Shown here: piece after piece, positions 1 to 10,977 of the stretch
Numbering within the stretch: the stretch's first letter is position 1
How the letters are laid out: the number at the start of each line of letters is the position of its first letter
DNA from: Mya arenaria
Lineage: Eukaryota > Mollusca > Bivalvia > Myida > Myidae
Direction: 5' to 3'
NCBI RefSeq assembly: GCF_026914265.1
Contig: NC_069125.1
Location: 7,460,117 to 7,524,116, forward strand
Length of the DNA: 64,000 nt
Translations under genes and position numbers: made by a program
Notes under the pieces: generated by a model
Seen by the model: only the letters and a program-made list of their open reading frames with translations
Told to the model about the DNA's origin: nothing
Databases searched by the model: none

Positions 1-277
1 TACATAAAACTAGATCCTGGTCTGGTTGAAACTTCATAGAAGTAACTAGTAATTATCGTTTATGTTTTAATGGGTTTCTTTATGCGGCGAAAGGGGGCCT
101 TTCTGCCGCCTAAACATGCCCTCTGCATGCGTTGAAAATCGCCGCATAATTTTGTTTGACCATCTTTATGCAGCAACACCGCTATGCGGCACCACAATGC
201 CCCGACATATATTGTCTACGAGTCAAAGTCACCAGGGTCTACCAAAGCAGCCCAACAAACCGACAGACAAAACTTAC

Positions 278-477
278 CCTGATAAGAGGTTTCTAGAGGA
301 CCTATAAGGTCCATGCCCACTTGCTTGAAAGCCTCGGCGGGAACTGTGATAGGTCGCAGTGGCTTCTTTGCTTTCTTCAGGTTCACCTTTCTTTGACAGT
401 TGTCGCAGTTCTGTATAAACGTGTGTACATCTTCGAAACATCCTTTCCAGTAAAACCTAGTCGAAATCTTTTCCCAT
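278..477 (-). CDS. Ty3/Gypsy-class integrase-like piece: zinc-binding domain end and start of catalytic core
   Basis: The minus strand encodes a typical integrase stretch: an aromatic RFYWKG segment, the second half of an H2C2 zinc-binding domain (CDNCQR), then VGMDLIGPLE, the start of the RNase H-fold catalytic core with its first aspartate. Both edges coincide with consensus splice signals (an acceptor at 478-479, a GTAAGT donor at 272-277), so it reads as an internal exon. Intron-bearing integrase genes of this kind are known as host-captured descendants of Ty3/Gypsy elements (GIN and KRBA2-like families). No LTRs, gag or reverse transcriptase are visible nearby. The gene runs off the left edge, so whether it is a host gene or an old element copy cannot be settled here. 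Confidence 0.65.
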
Positions 478-1504
478 CTGAAACAAAGCAAACATAACTA
501 TTAGTCCAGATAAGTTACCAAAATACAGTCAACCTTGCCTTAGCGACTCACTGATTTAGACAACTTCCTGCCGTATACGACCCTGTTTACGACCGCCTGA
601 CGTAAAAAAATCTATATAAAGTCACTGACTGAATTAAAAGACTCCCTGTCTGACGCCACAAACGACCGTAATGTTTGCACCCCGTGATGATAATATGGCT
701 TAATTAAACGAATTTCATGCATTTTTCAGTCATTAACATATAGCGCTTCGGATCTTGGATTTCTTACCAGCGTGTTAACTTTACTGTGTGCTATGGCAAA
801 AATGTTTATTTTTCTCTTTTATTATCTGAGTTAAGTCAATTTAACCATAACTTCTAATATGTCCAAAATTGGACGATCTGTGGATGCACGAGTTCATTTT
901 ATATAATCCGTACGAACAACTTTTCTTGTGAGAAAATCGAATTGGAGCTACCAACCTAATTAAAATTTCGAAATTTCAAAATCCCTGCTCCTTTTAGTAT
1001 TACCAAACAATAATAAAATATGATGGAAATATAATCTCATATAAACCTATCCATTACCCGATGAATAAACGCGGGATTTGAAAACTCAACCGATGTGCAG
1101 TAATATGATATCACGGCAGACAAAATGGCTTGCAAAACAAGTAAAAAGGAATTAGACAAATAATAATGCAAATACGTATACATATTCTAAATAGGGAATA
1201 TCTTATATCAATTTAAATACCATAATCCAAGAAAAAGACAGGCATCAGGATTTACAAGAACAAATAATAAATTGAAACACTTGACGTTAGTGGACCTGAA
1301 TTAAAAGACTCCCAGTCATACGTGACCTTTTTGTTAAGGTCTCACGGAAAGTCACCTATTACAAGTTTCACTGTAGTATCATTACTAAAAATAAAGCTAG
1401 CCATGGATGCACCTGAGACAAGTTGAAATCCAATACATGTTGTTCTAAATGTTCTAAATGACGATAGAATTATTAGAATTAGTTTTGAGTTTACATAAGC
1501 AACT

Positions 1505-1600
1505 TTCAATGACTGTGGCGTAGTGGTATAATGGAAGAATGCGGAACACTACACATGTTATGATCATGGGTTCGATCCTCATAAGTGCACAGATACAACC
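1505..1600 (+). repeat. tRNA-derived SINE head (pseudo-tRNA)
   Basis: A pol III A box (TGGCGTAGTGG) and B box (GGTTCGATCC) lie at tRNA spacing. A five-base T-stem can be drawn, but the acceptor stem does not pair well, so a tRNA-derived SINE remnant is more likely than a working tRNA gene. Confidence 0.5.
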
Positions 1601-1796
1601 TTTTCCTTTTCGGCGGAATTCAAATACTTTCCTGGCATTCTTATAGTTTACTTGGAGGATACTGTCTACTTATTATGTGTACTCGGACCTTATTTGAATT
1701 ATACATGCAAAATCGAGATAAGTGAGGTTCTCGTGATTTAGATTTTTACATAACATTACTAAATACAAACTATGTAATTCTTTCCAAAAATGAAAT

Positions 1797-2274
1797 AACA
1801 AGAGCTGTCACTGTAAGAGACAAATGCCCCCCTAGCACATTGACCTTAATTTGACCTTTGACCTTGAAGGATGACCTTGACCTTGAAATGTTTGAACTCA
1901 AAATTTGCAATTCTGTGAAGTTTGATTCAAATCCATTCAATAGTAAAGAAGTTATGGCTGAGACACGAAAAAATTGAACTTTGACCTTTAAGTGTGACCT
2001 TGACCTTGGACCTGGGGGACCCGAGAGTTGGATGCGACACACCGTCTCATGGTGCTTTACAATTCTGTGAAGTTTGATTCAAATCCATTCAATAGTAAAG
2101 AAGTTATGGCCAAGACACGAAAGATTTGAACTTTGACCTTTAAGTGTGACCTTGACCTTGGACCTGGGGAACTGAGAGTTGGACGCGACACACCTTCTCA
2201 TGGTGCTTTACAATTCTGTGAAGTTTGATTCGAATCCATTCAACAGTTAAGAAGTTATGACGAAGACACGAAAC

Positions 2275-2308
<34 letters not shown>

Positions 2309-2368
2309 AACGGACAGACAGTGCAATCACTATATGCCTCCCACTTTGTGGGGGGGGGGGGGGGCATA
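1797..2368 (-). repeat. TGACCTTGACC-type tandem repeat element
   Basis: Two full units of about 151 bp (1915-2066 and 2067-2217) and a partial third (from 2218) share the phrases GTGAAGTTTGATTC, TAAAGAAGTTATGG and TGACCTTGACCTTGG. The left part has further TGACCTTGACC copies and begins CAAGAGCTGTCACTG, a start seen in dispersed mollusc repeats. The right end runs into GGAC-rich short repeats and a poly-G tract (2350-2364). Noncoding; frames across it are chance. Confidence 0.7.
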
Positions 2369-2458
2369 AAAAAAACTTCCTCACTTGAGGTTCGAACCCA
2401 CAACCGCTATCGTCATAGATCTGAACGATACCACTGGGCCAGCGACTCTATATGAGAA
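2369..2458 (-). repeat. tRNA-derived SINE head
   Basis: The minus strand carries an A-box-like GGCCCAGTGGTA and a B box GGTTCGAACC at tRNA spacing. The preceding tandem repeat follows directly downstream on the same strand, so the two may be one composite SINE. Confidence 0.6.
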
Positions 2459-3110
2459 ATTAATATCTGTAATTTCATTAAGTACAGAGCATTTTAGAGG
2501 ACAATTAAATTAAAGTGAATATGCTAATGCATCAAGTAAATAAAATACTTATCAAAACAATAACATTTACCTGGAGTCATCCGATCATTACACCCCTATT
2601 TATTGACAATAAACTCGTATCTCATAATCAGCTTTTTTAAACGGACTATACTTTAATATTGCACACTGCATATCAAAATAAACCAGTATCATTTACTATT
2701 GGCATGAAAAGCGGACAATATATAGACAAAACACTTTATTTCAGTTTTATCTAATAATGGAATGATCCAAAGACCTGTTCACCTATATTATAAACTTTAA
2801 AATCAAGTACCGTTATATATTCTTTACCTTTTTCAGTATAATGGTTTTGTCAGCGAAAACCAAAATATTGCGTTCGGACTGTTCTCACAATATATTTACA
2901 GTTATTATAATCGAAAATTAATCATAACTGATACAAAGATCTAGAGCTTAATGTTAGTTTGTAAAACGACTCATCTGATACGCCTTATTTATACATACAT
3001 GACTGTTTTAAAGCATGAAATAACTTTGAGAGTATCCCCTGCCTGTCGGTTGTTCGCTCTCAGTGTCCGTGTCCGTCATAATCCGTACAAGTCTAATAAC
3101 AAGATAGTTG

Positions 3111-3158
3111 TCTCGTTATAACGAGATACTTAGTCGTTTTTACGAGATATTTATCTCG
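3111..3158. repeat. Palindrome cluster of TCTCGTTATAACGAGA type
   Basis: A perfect 16-bp palindrome (3111-3126) is followed by an inverted pair CGAGATA...TATCTCG (3143-3149, 3152-3158). It lies inside the gap between the integrase-like pieces. Role unknown. Confidence 0.6.
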
Positions 3159-3306
3159 TTATTACGAGTTCAGTCACGTTTTGACGCTTTTGTTATTCAG
3201 CTTTCGTACTAATTTAAATAATCTTAAATGTCATATCTAACACAGGCTCACAGGAATCACAAGTTCCTTTTTGGTCATGATAATGAAATCATTATATCAA
3301 ACTTAC

Positions 3307-3557
3307 GTTTTTGAAACTCCCAAATGTCCTCCGTGATCTGATGCATGCATGCTCTGAATGATGTCATCTGTCTTCCCTTTCTTAACAACTTGCAAACGTT
3401 TTGATGAGCTGGTTTTCTTATAATACAACCCGTCATCAAAAATAAAAGGTTTGCACTTTCTACGAAAATTCCTCTTTTTGTTCTTGTCTTTTACAGAAAC
3501 GGGATACTTCCCATTTTTTACAAACTCTACAACATCTGTGTAATCTTTCTCGTCCAT
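3307..3557 (-). CDS. Ty3/Gypsy-class integrase-like piece: N-terminal part
   Basis: This minus-strand frame starts with ATG at 3557. It encodes a basic N-terminal segment, then LYYKK, a valine-rich strand and HASDHGGHLGVSKT, which supplies the histidine half of the H2C2 zinc-binding motif of Gypsy-type integrases. It ends at a consensus GTAAGT donor (3301-3306). Its partner half is the piece at 278-477, with a 2.8-kb gap that behaves as an intron. The short leader before the zinc domain resembles the starts of KRBA2-like and SCAND3-like integrase genes in invertebrates. Function unknown; domesticated integrase is the leading reading, old element fragment the alternative. Confidence 0.6.
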
Positions 3558-4349
3558 GCTGCAAGGTTGGACTGACTGCTTACCACAGACCTTTATATAT
3601 ACACGCGTTTACGTAGAACTGCTTTCGGTGTCGCTGTCGTTTTCTTTGATGTTGAACGAGCGGCTTTTCTGAGGTAAATCAAAGGAACTATTTTTAGAAA
3701 TGATGCAGTCTGCATAAAACATAAAAAACACCGCTCAGTGACATCATGGACTTTGATGTAAGTCATGGCACGAACAGTGACTGCTTAAATAGCTCCTCAA
3801 AGCCTTGCATTTTTAACACATTCGTTTTAAGCAATGCCTCCACGGTATGAACAAAGGCTATCTAACGTCAGATGAAGTAGAACAATGTTGTCTTTGAAGT
3901 TGAATCATATACAGCTACGTTAAAGCGACTTATGTATATTGTATTACATTGATGATAATTTAAATGAAATTCAAATGGAAGCAATTTTATATTTCATTTC
4001 AATAGATGTAGACACAGCAGCTTCTGCAGCAGTAACATGCAGCGGCTCCAGAAGCAAAAACAACAACAACAAATATAAAAGCCATAGAAACACGACAGTG
4101 ACTTGAATTGATATAGATATGTTAGTAACAGGCTAAGTGGGGGGGGGGGGGGTCAATATTTTACAGATAAAATCGGGGGGTCATTATTTTATAAGGGGAG
4201 TCAGTATTTTATAGAAAATGGTCATTATTTTATATAAAATAATGACCGGGGGGTCATTATTCTATGGGGGTCACTTTACAACGTTACACCGGCATTCCAT
4301 CTTATCTGAAGATTCCAAGCTGAGCTAAAAAAAACTTGCAGCATGGCCT
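3558..4349. other. No gene seen; G-rich tract and palindrome
   Basis: Upstream flank of the integrase-like start, with no supported exon. A poly-G tract at about 4140 is followed by repeated GGTCATTATTTTATA phrases and a perfect 28-bp palindrome at 4220-4247 (arms 4220-4233 and 4234-4247). Confidence 0.5.
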
Positions 4350-5015
4350 GCTATTCTCCGGTCAATAGACGCGAAATCCTTTTATATTCAACTACAGCTT
4401 GAAAGAGCATATCTTAGAAGCGGATACATTCACCAAATACTAAGGTGTCCATCTTTCTGAAAATATCTCCTAAAATACAAACCACAGGCCAACGACACTT
4501 AAATATGATTTCTTCGACGGAATTTGCGAATCTATAATGCAACTGTTAAGAGCAATGGCTATACGTTTATCTGTCCAACGACGCCATTTTTATTATTACT
4601 CCACTAAATTATGGAATCTATTAATCAAAACCCAGACTCATAAGATGATAAGCTATAAAAAGGAGAGCTCGTACCTAAGCTATAAAAAGGAGAGCTCCAA
4701 GGTACGCCACCAACCGCTACTATAACCATAATAGCAATGAACCCATGCTGGATCAACTGCAGACGGAAACACGGAAGAACAGATAAATCAAGGCAACCCT
4801 GAACATGCTTTTCATGATGGTCAGTGACCTAGTAAACATTAGGCACGATCAGTTCTTAACACCAGTCAGAACAAACACTCCAGCTTCAGATTCTCCGAAG
4901 TACATCAACATCTTCATCATAAGTTACTGTTTGTTTCCAAGATCAACAAAAACTTAGAACAACCTGTCTACAGCCAGAGTACCCTTCAAGCGGCTGCTGT
5001 CAAAAGTATATATAA
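4350..5015 (+). mobile_element. Decayed LINE 3' fragment (end of reverse-transcriptase ORF)
   Basis: Scattered forward frames keep the landmark order of the end of a Jockey/CR1-group LINE ORF: LKEHILEADTFTKY then GVHLSENIS (the usual KYLGV...LSW block), then STKLWN, FLTPV-type and RTNTPASDS-like phrases near 4860-4890. It is broken by several stops and frameshifts, with no endonuclease or reverse-transcriptase core. The family assignment is approximate. A 24-bp duplication containing CTATAAAAAGGAGAGCTC lies at 4653-4697. Confidence 0.55.
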
Positions 5016-5739
5016 ATATATTTCAAATGTAGGGTCCCAGCTGCAAGAAAAATGGCCATTGATTATGTCTGTGGTTGAGTTTTATAACCGGAGAGACTTT
5101 GGCGAGTAAACCAAACACGCAGAAGGGTAGTACTTCCTTGTTTCCTCCTTTTATATATCAAGATGTTCTTTTCAGCCTTCACTAGCGGATCCAGAAAAAA
5201 ATCGTCCAAGTTTACGTTTCAGTTAAATATATGAGAAAATAATAACAAAATACTCCCAAAATGCACCAGTTCGGGCTAGATATTGGTAAATTATCTGGTG
5301 GGGGTACCCGCAAACCACCATGCTCACACTTTTAACCAAACAAACTTTCGCTTCTGAGAAAGGGGGCAAGTCAAAATGTTACGCCCTGTAGTTACGCCCC
5401 CTCTTACGTGAAAACTGCCCCTGGCCTTACTTACTTCATTGCTATTCATGCTTTATTTATAACCAATTACCACCGATCACATAACATCCAAGTGGGACAG
5501 AGACAATGTTACCTATCAGTGGATGCAACTATAAATGTTAATTTTGCCGTGTAATAATGCACTCTTGCGCACAGTGGTCAGGAATTGGCTCCTGAAGTGT
5601 GAGCATTATTTGATAAGCTCATAGAGAGCTGAATTTTCTACCTTCTGTACCCTGTGCGTAGGAGTGAATGGCACGTCGTCATAAACTCAACATGTCTAAT
5701 ATACATGAAAATTGTCAAATATCGACAAAATTTAATGTT
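5016..5739. other. No gene seen; MITE-family fragment at about 5176
   Basis: No coding signal was recognised. From about 5176 the phrase CACTAGCGGATCCAG, followed by ATCGTCCAAG and TATGAGAAA, matches in inverted orientation the edge of the MITE-like insert at 37514-37793. These look like two copies of one inverted-repeat family. Confidence 0.4.
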
Positions 5740-5817
5740 TGATGATCAAATCAAATTTTATTTTCAGTCGGTATGACATAACAGAGAAAACATGAGCTAT
5801 GAATATCTATTGACCGA

Positions 5818-5856
<39 letters not shown>

Positions 5857-7199
5857 TATATATATATATATATATTATTACAAGCATATATCTATAAAAT
5901 ATTTAAGTATTAAAGAGATTGTATCTAATTAAGAATTAGCACATGATTAAGACAAAATACAGATATCACATACTTATACATATGTACAAAAACTAAAAGT
6001 GAATTAGCACATGTGTTGTACCGTGCGTTTTTAGCTATAAACGCGTTATTTGACACCTATGGGGAATTAGCTATTGAAGTCCAAAACAAAATCCTTTTCA
6101 CGACACCAAGTTCTTTTCACGATTTTATTATGTTGTTCTTTCATTAACAAATACTTGATGTAATAACACAGTGTGTGTAGTCCAAAAATTAACACCAAAT
6201 ATATTGTACAACAGCGACAACGCTATAGATTGCTGGACTGTGGTAAAACCACCATCGATCTCAGACAAATTTCAAGAGTCCGTTTTCTATGAAGAACTAC
6301 ATTTTTTTGCTCTCTTTTTTAACAATTAAAAAATATGTTACTTTATATTGTTCAGCCCGGTCATGCCTACCATAAATTAAACCAATAGAAAAACAGGAAA
6401 TACTTCATAAATGCTGTCAGCTCAGCTCAAACTAATTACTTCTGATTTCAAATAGTTCTTAATCAAAACGTATGTCAAGGTGCTAAATTAGATACAAAGA
6501 AACAATAAAACAGTAAGCTAAGGTCAATATGGCTTCGACTGACACCTCCTTTGTTTGGCAATTAGCAACATCCTAAATCGTTGGCGTTTGCCAACCTGTT
6601 ACAAACACAGTTGCATATTTCAAATAACAGGCGTCAAAACATCTAACAAATAATTTGTAAATAACCCAACGCTGAAATTATGAAAATGGTTTCAATTAAC
6701 AAAACAATTTTAACCAAAGTATAGCGTGACGTACAGCATAACACATGATTAAGACAAAAAATACAGATATCACATACAGTATACACATTTAAAAACTGGG
6801 ATGCTGGCGCTAATCTTGACCGTAGTCTAAAAAGATCTTGAGATGAAAATTTATTTAAAAAAAAAAACTGAGCGGAAAAAATAGCGTGCATTTCTTAAAA
6901 GGATACTAAAACACATATCAGCTTGAATCAGATTCAAGATGGCCTGATTAGCACTAGTCTCTCAGAAGTTGCAGCAAACATTTATGCAGTGAACATACAA
7001 GCACATAAATATAATTTAAAGCAAAGGATATCTATGACAAAAACACTGATTAGAAATAGATATGATTGATGCAATACAGGCTAAGTAAGCACTAAGCATA
7101 ACTAAACCAAAAAGCATGGCAAAAAGCAAAGCATGACAAAAATCAAAGCGTGGCATAATGACAAAAACAGTCAGGGTAGAAACAAAAAGAGGGGAAGGT
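5740..7199 (-). mobile_element. Probable 3' untranslated region of a minus-strand LINE
   Basis: It lies downstream, on the minus strand, of the LINE reading frame that ends at 7200. Its far edge reads TAAAATTTGATTTGATC on the minus strand, a short-repeat tail of the kind seen at CR1/L2 3' ends. A phrase of about 40 bases (ACATGATTAAGAC...ATATCACATAC) occurs twice, near 5940 and 6741, suggesting an internal duplication or two overlapping element copies. It includes a CA/TA microsatellite. Confidence 0.4.
5821..5874. repeat. CA then TA microsatellite
   Basis: An uninterrupted CA-dinucleotide run is followed by a TA run. Confidence 0.9.
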
Positions 7200-10154
7200 T
7201 TAACTATGAAAAGCGCAACAAGAACACCTACAACTCTGTCCGTTCCATGCGTTGACCAAACTCCGAAACTGACTCAGGTTTGTTTCGTCACGAAAGTGCT
7301 GAGGTAGTGAATTCCAGAGTTTGGTCGCTGCTGAACGGAAAGAATTGAGGCCATACTTTGTGGTCCCTACCTGGGGTACCTCTGCGGTGTTACTATGCCT
7401 AAAAGAATAAGAGTTTTTTTGTTTTATTTTAACTAAATCGTGAAGATAAACTGGTGTTTGTTTGTTTGTGATCTTAAAGGTTTCTAAGGCAATAGTTCTC
7501 AGTCTTCTAATTTTTAATGATGGTATATGTGACTTAATTAATAAAGAAGAATAATTTGATGTATGATCATTGTAGATATTAACCGTAATGCTCTCTCTTG
7601 AATCTTTTCAATCTTATTAGTATTTACTTCTTCACAGAAATGCCAGGTTAAGGCACAGAAATTTAAGTTTGACATAATAAAAGAGTAGTAGATGTTAAGT
7701 TTACCTAATTTGCAGAGATTTTTCTCAATGCGTTTTAGCACATTTAATTGCCTTGATGCTTTCTTACAGGTGTTTGAAACATGAGTATTGAAATTTAATC
7801 TAAAATCTATAGTAACATCTAATAATTTTACTTCTTCTTCGCACGGGGTGATACTATTCTCAAGTTTGATGGTTAAATTGCACTTTTTAGATTAAGGTCT
7901 GGACCTATAGCTATGGCTTGAAATTTGTCTAGGTTTAATTGCATTTTGTTATCTGAAAATTTGATTAAGTTAAGTGCATTTTCACGGCGCGTTCAAATTT
8001 TTTTGACATTACTGGAAGAATACTGACTGGACGATAGTTGCCCTTCTCGAGATTACTGTTCTTTTTATGTAAAGGAGTAACTTGTGCCATTTTTAAACTA
8101 TCAGGAAAAGTTGATGTTGAAAATGTCTTGTTTACGATTGGCGATGACAGGTTTAGCTAATTTGATCAGTTTAGATGAGATACCATCGGCGCCTGTTGCT
8201 TTTTTGATACATAATTTATCAATTTGTTTATCAATAAAGCTAGAATTCACAGGTTTAAAATGAAGTTCGGTTTGTGTTAGGTTGTTTTGTTTAATTCATA
8301 CAATACTTGGATGGTTTTCATTTACATCAAGAGAATTATTTCCAATATTTTTGGCTACGTTGACAAAGAAATCATTGAAAACATTGCATACTTCTTGTTG
8401 ATCTGTTACTAGTTTTGTGTTTTCAAGTATGATGGTATCTTTGTGCTTTATGTTCCCCTTATAAGTAAGAAAAGGTTTGACAGTAGGTCAAAAATCAGCT
8501 GATTGGCAACCCCACACATCTGTCAATGAAATATTTATTTAAAGATTTTCTACTCAAACTAGTTACTAGGTTTCTTTGTTTCCTGAAATTTTCCCAGTTT
8601 TTGGTTGATTTGTTCATATTGAATTTATTGAAAAGCATTCTTTTTTTATAAATGGCATTTTTTATTCATGAATGGGTCTGGTATTTGGGGAATCTTTCTT
8701 TTTTAATGGGTCATGTTTGTTTGCAGTTTCAGTAAAAGTTTTGCTAAATTCATTTTACATTTTGTTTACATCTGTCTGGCACATATCTACAGTTAAAAGG
8801 TTTTTAGATAAATCATGGTTAAAATTTTCAATATTAAGATGTTTAAAACTTCTATAAGTGCAGAACCTATTCTTCATCTTATCTATTTCCTGTTTGAACT
8901 GTACACCAATAAAATTATGACATGAAATTATCACTAAGTCCACAATCAAAATTAACAATGTTGCCGAGTAGGTTCTTGCTTGTGGTTAAAATAACATCTA
9001 ATAATGTAGAGGGCTACTGTTAACAGGGTAGCAAGTAGGATCTTTAACAATAGTTTCAAGGTCAAAAATATCACAGCAATTTCTAAGAGGTACACATTTG
9101 TCATCAATAAGCATGTTAAAATTTAGGTCTCCAATAATTAACAAGTTGTCATGTTTGTTTAAAGACTTATCTAGAGTTAAATCAGAGTTTTCTTGAAAAA
9201 CGACCTTGTTCAAAGATGGTGGTTTATAAGTACCATAGATGATCCATTTAGAATTGTTTAATTTTACCTCAACACATACAGATTCTATGTCTTTGAACTC
9301 AAGTCCTGGATTTTCTTTTACCGGCAATGTCTGAACGCAGGTGGGCTATGATGCCTCCTCCCTTCGATGTCCTGTCAGCTCGCCTCATATGGTAGTTGTC
9401 CACTGCGAAATGAGAATTAGGAAAGGAGACATCAAGTTTAGTTTCTAGAATAAACAATAAATCAACTGTATTTTCCAATAAAATTTCCTGGATGCCATAA
9501 CATTTATTTCTTAAACTGTTTATATTTAAACATGCGCATATGAATCTTCTAGGGTGTTGTTGCTGTAGTTTGGTGAGAGGTTCGAAGTTGTTGATTTTTT
9601 TTCTCTGAAGATGTTGAACAGAAGGAATCGTTAATAGAGTGACATGACTGATAAAAAAAGCTGTCTGTAAAATGAAAGTTTGAACACTGGAAACATAGCC
9701 ATGGGGTTTCACTAGTTACAAGTTTGTTATATTCATTTGAAGTTACACGGGCATATTCTATATGCCACCAGAAATAACAACCATCACAGTATATGGCATG
9801 GTGGCTTTAAGCAACTGGCTTAGCGCAGTCTCCACATGGATACCGGACAGGTCCAGGGTTTGTAGCAACATCACCTGATAGCAGGATCAAGAATAATTTG
9901 ACACAGTATCTAAAATTAACTGGTCGAGATCTAACGCGCCTGGAATGGTTGAAATGGAAAAATATCATGTATGACACCCTAATATTCCACTGGTTACTAA
10001 AATAGATAGAGGAAGATGGTATTCTTGAGTCTGTTAACTGAAATGTATGGTTCAATAAGTCTTTCTTAGAGTGTTGTGCTATAATAACAACGTTTTGTTG
10101 GGTACATGTGCTGTTTGCTGGCTCCACTCGGGATGTATAATCATCAAAACTCAC
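7200..10154 (-). mobile_element. CR1/L2-like LINE, decayed, with 2A-like motif, PHD finger, endonuclease and partial reverse transcriptase
   Basis: Reading the minus strand from 10154, an N-terminal segment ends in LLSGDVATNPGP, a 2A-like ribosome-skipping signature, then CGDCAKPVA, which opens a PHD-type zinc finger (next frame: CDGCYFWWH...CFQC). The AP endonuclease spans about 9640-8998, with LNINSLRNK and IIGDLNFN. Part of the reverse transcriptase spans about 8530-7985 (TGADGISS, then NYRPVS). The ORF ends near 7200 with KYGLNSFRSAATKLWNSLP. Several frameshifts and stops are present. Near 7985 the sequence jumps from the block after NYRPVS to one beyond the YADD motif, so the palm catalytic centre is deleted. 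The copy cannot move itself. The 2A plus PHD layout is known in invertebrate CR1-type elements. Confidence 0.85.
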
Positions 10155-10977
10155 TACTGATCACTCATTGTTATATGAAATTGATTATTGAAATATACAT
10201 GTATATCTATGCTTCATTTATCGAACACATAAACCATGATATGCGTTTTTCCGAGCCGAAACGTACAAATAAAATTAAAGGGTAAGAACCGGTGCATGCT
10301 TGTGGAAATGTTATATAAAAAAATGGTAGTCTGTAGCCGCATTGTCGTGAAAGGCGCTTTGCGGTATGTTTGATCACGTGACATTTCGTCCTGCTGCAGC
10401 TTGATTTTCTGTCAATTTTTCTACATTTTCAAGTACGTTATGGTACAATATTTGCAGTCAAGCTCTTAAAAATGATATAAATCATATTTCCCCTTTGTCT
10501 GATCATTGTTCAATACCCACTCAACGACTCAATTTTATTTCAATTCCATTATTCCAAGAAAAAAATATAGCACCTCAATTTCAGAACACTGAACAGATGA
10601 ATTTAAATGTCCAGAAATAAGTCAGTACAACCTAATTCAGACAATAACTTTAATTATCCAGTCTTGAAGAAATGTAAATCGCATTAGTAACTCCACAATG
10701 TTATGCTTCTTTTGCGTTATTTAAAAAGTAAACAGCCTTGTTTAGACGACATTTTCATTATTTATTATCCAATCATGATAAACATTTTCAAGACAGCATT
10801 TCAAAGCATATTAAATTGCTCAAGTTTGTTCGCCTTATATATTACAAGTTACAAAAGCACCGTCACAACACATGTATAATAAAATTCAATTGTAGCTCAA
10901 TTCACCACAGTTACTTGGTATTTGGACTGCATTTTTTGTCCAGTCAAACGATTGGTCACTAGGGTGATCTCTTGGAC
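10155..10977. other. No gene seen
   Basis: Intergenic DNA between the LINE and the next inverted-repeat element. No conserved frame, repeat or RNA gene was recognised. Confidence 0.5.

Larger units (their letters stand above)
478..3300. other. Gap between the integrase-like pieces; repeats only
   Basis: No host coding exon was recognised. The stretch holds two tRNA-like SINE heads, a TGACCTTGACC-type tandem repeat and a short palindrome cluster at 3111-3158 (separate entries). A phrase of about 16 bases beginning GAATTAAAAGACTCCC occurs at about 632 and about 1299 in the same orientation, a minor dispersed repeat. Confidence 0.5.

Noticed and set aside
1505-1600. Functional tRNA gene
   Set aside because: A and B boxes are present but the acceptor stem does not pair; SINE-derived remnant preferred. 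The same reasoning applies to 2369-2458, 46918-47113 and 58722-58806.
8672-8958. Small frames on both strands inside the LINE
   Set aside because: They lie within the decayed reverse-transcriptase ORF and have no independent support.
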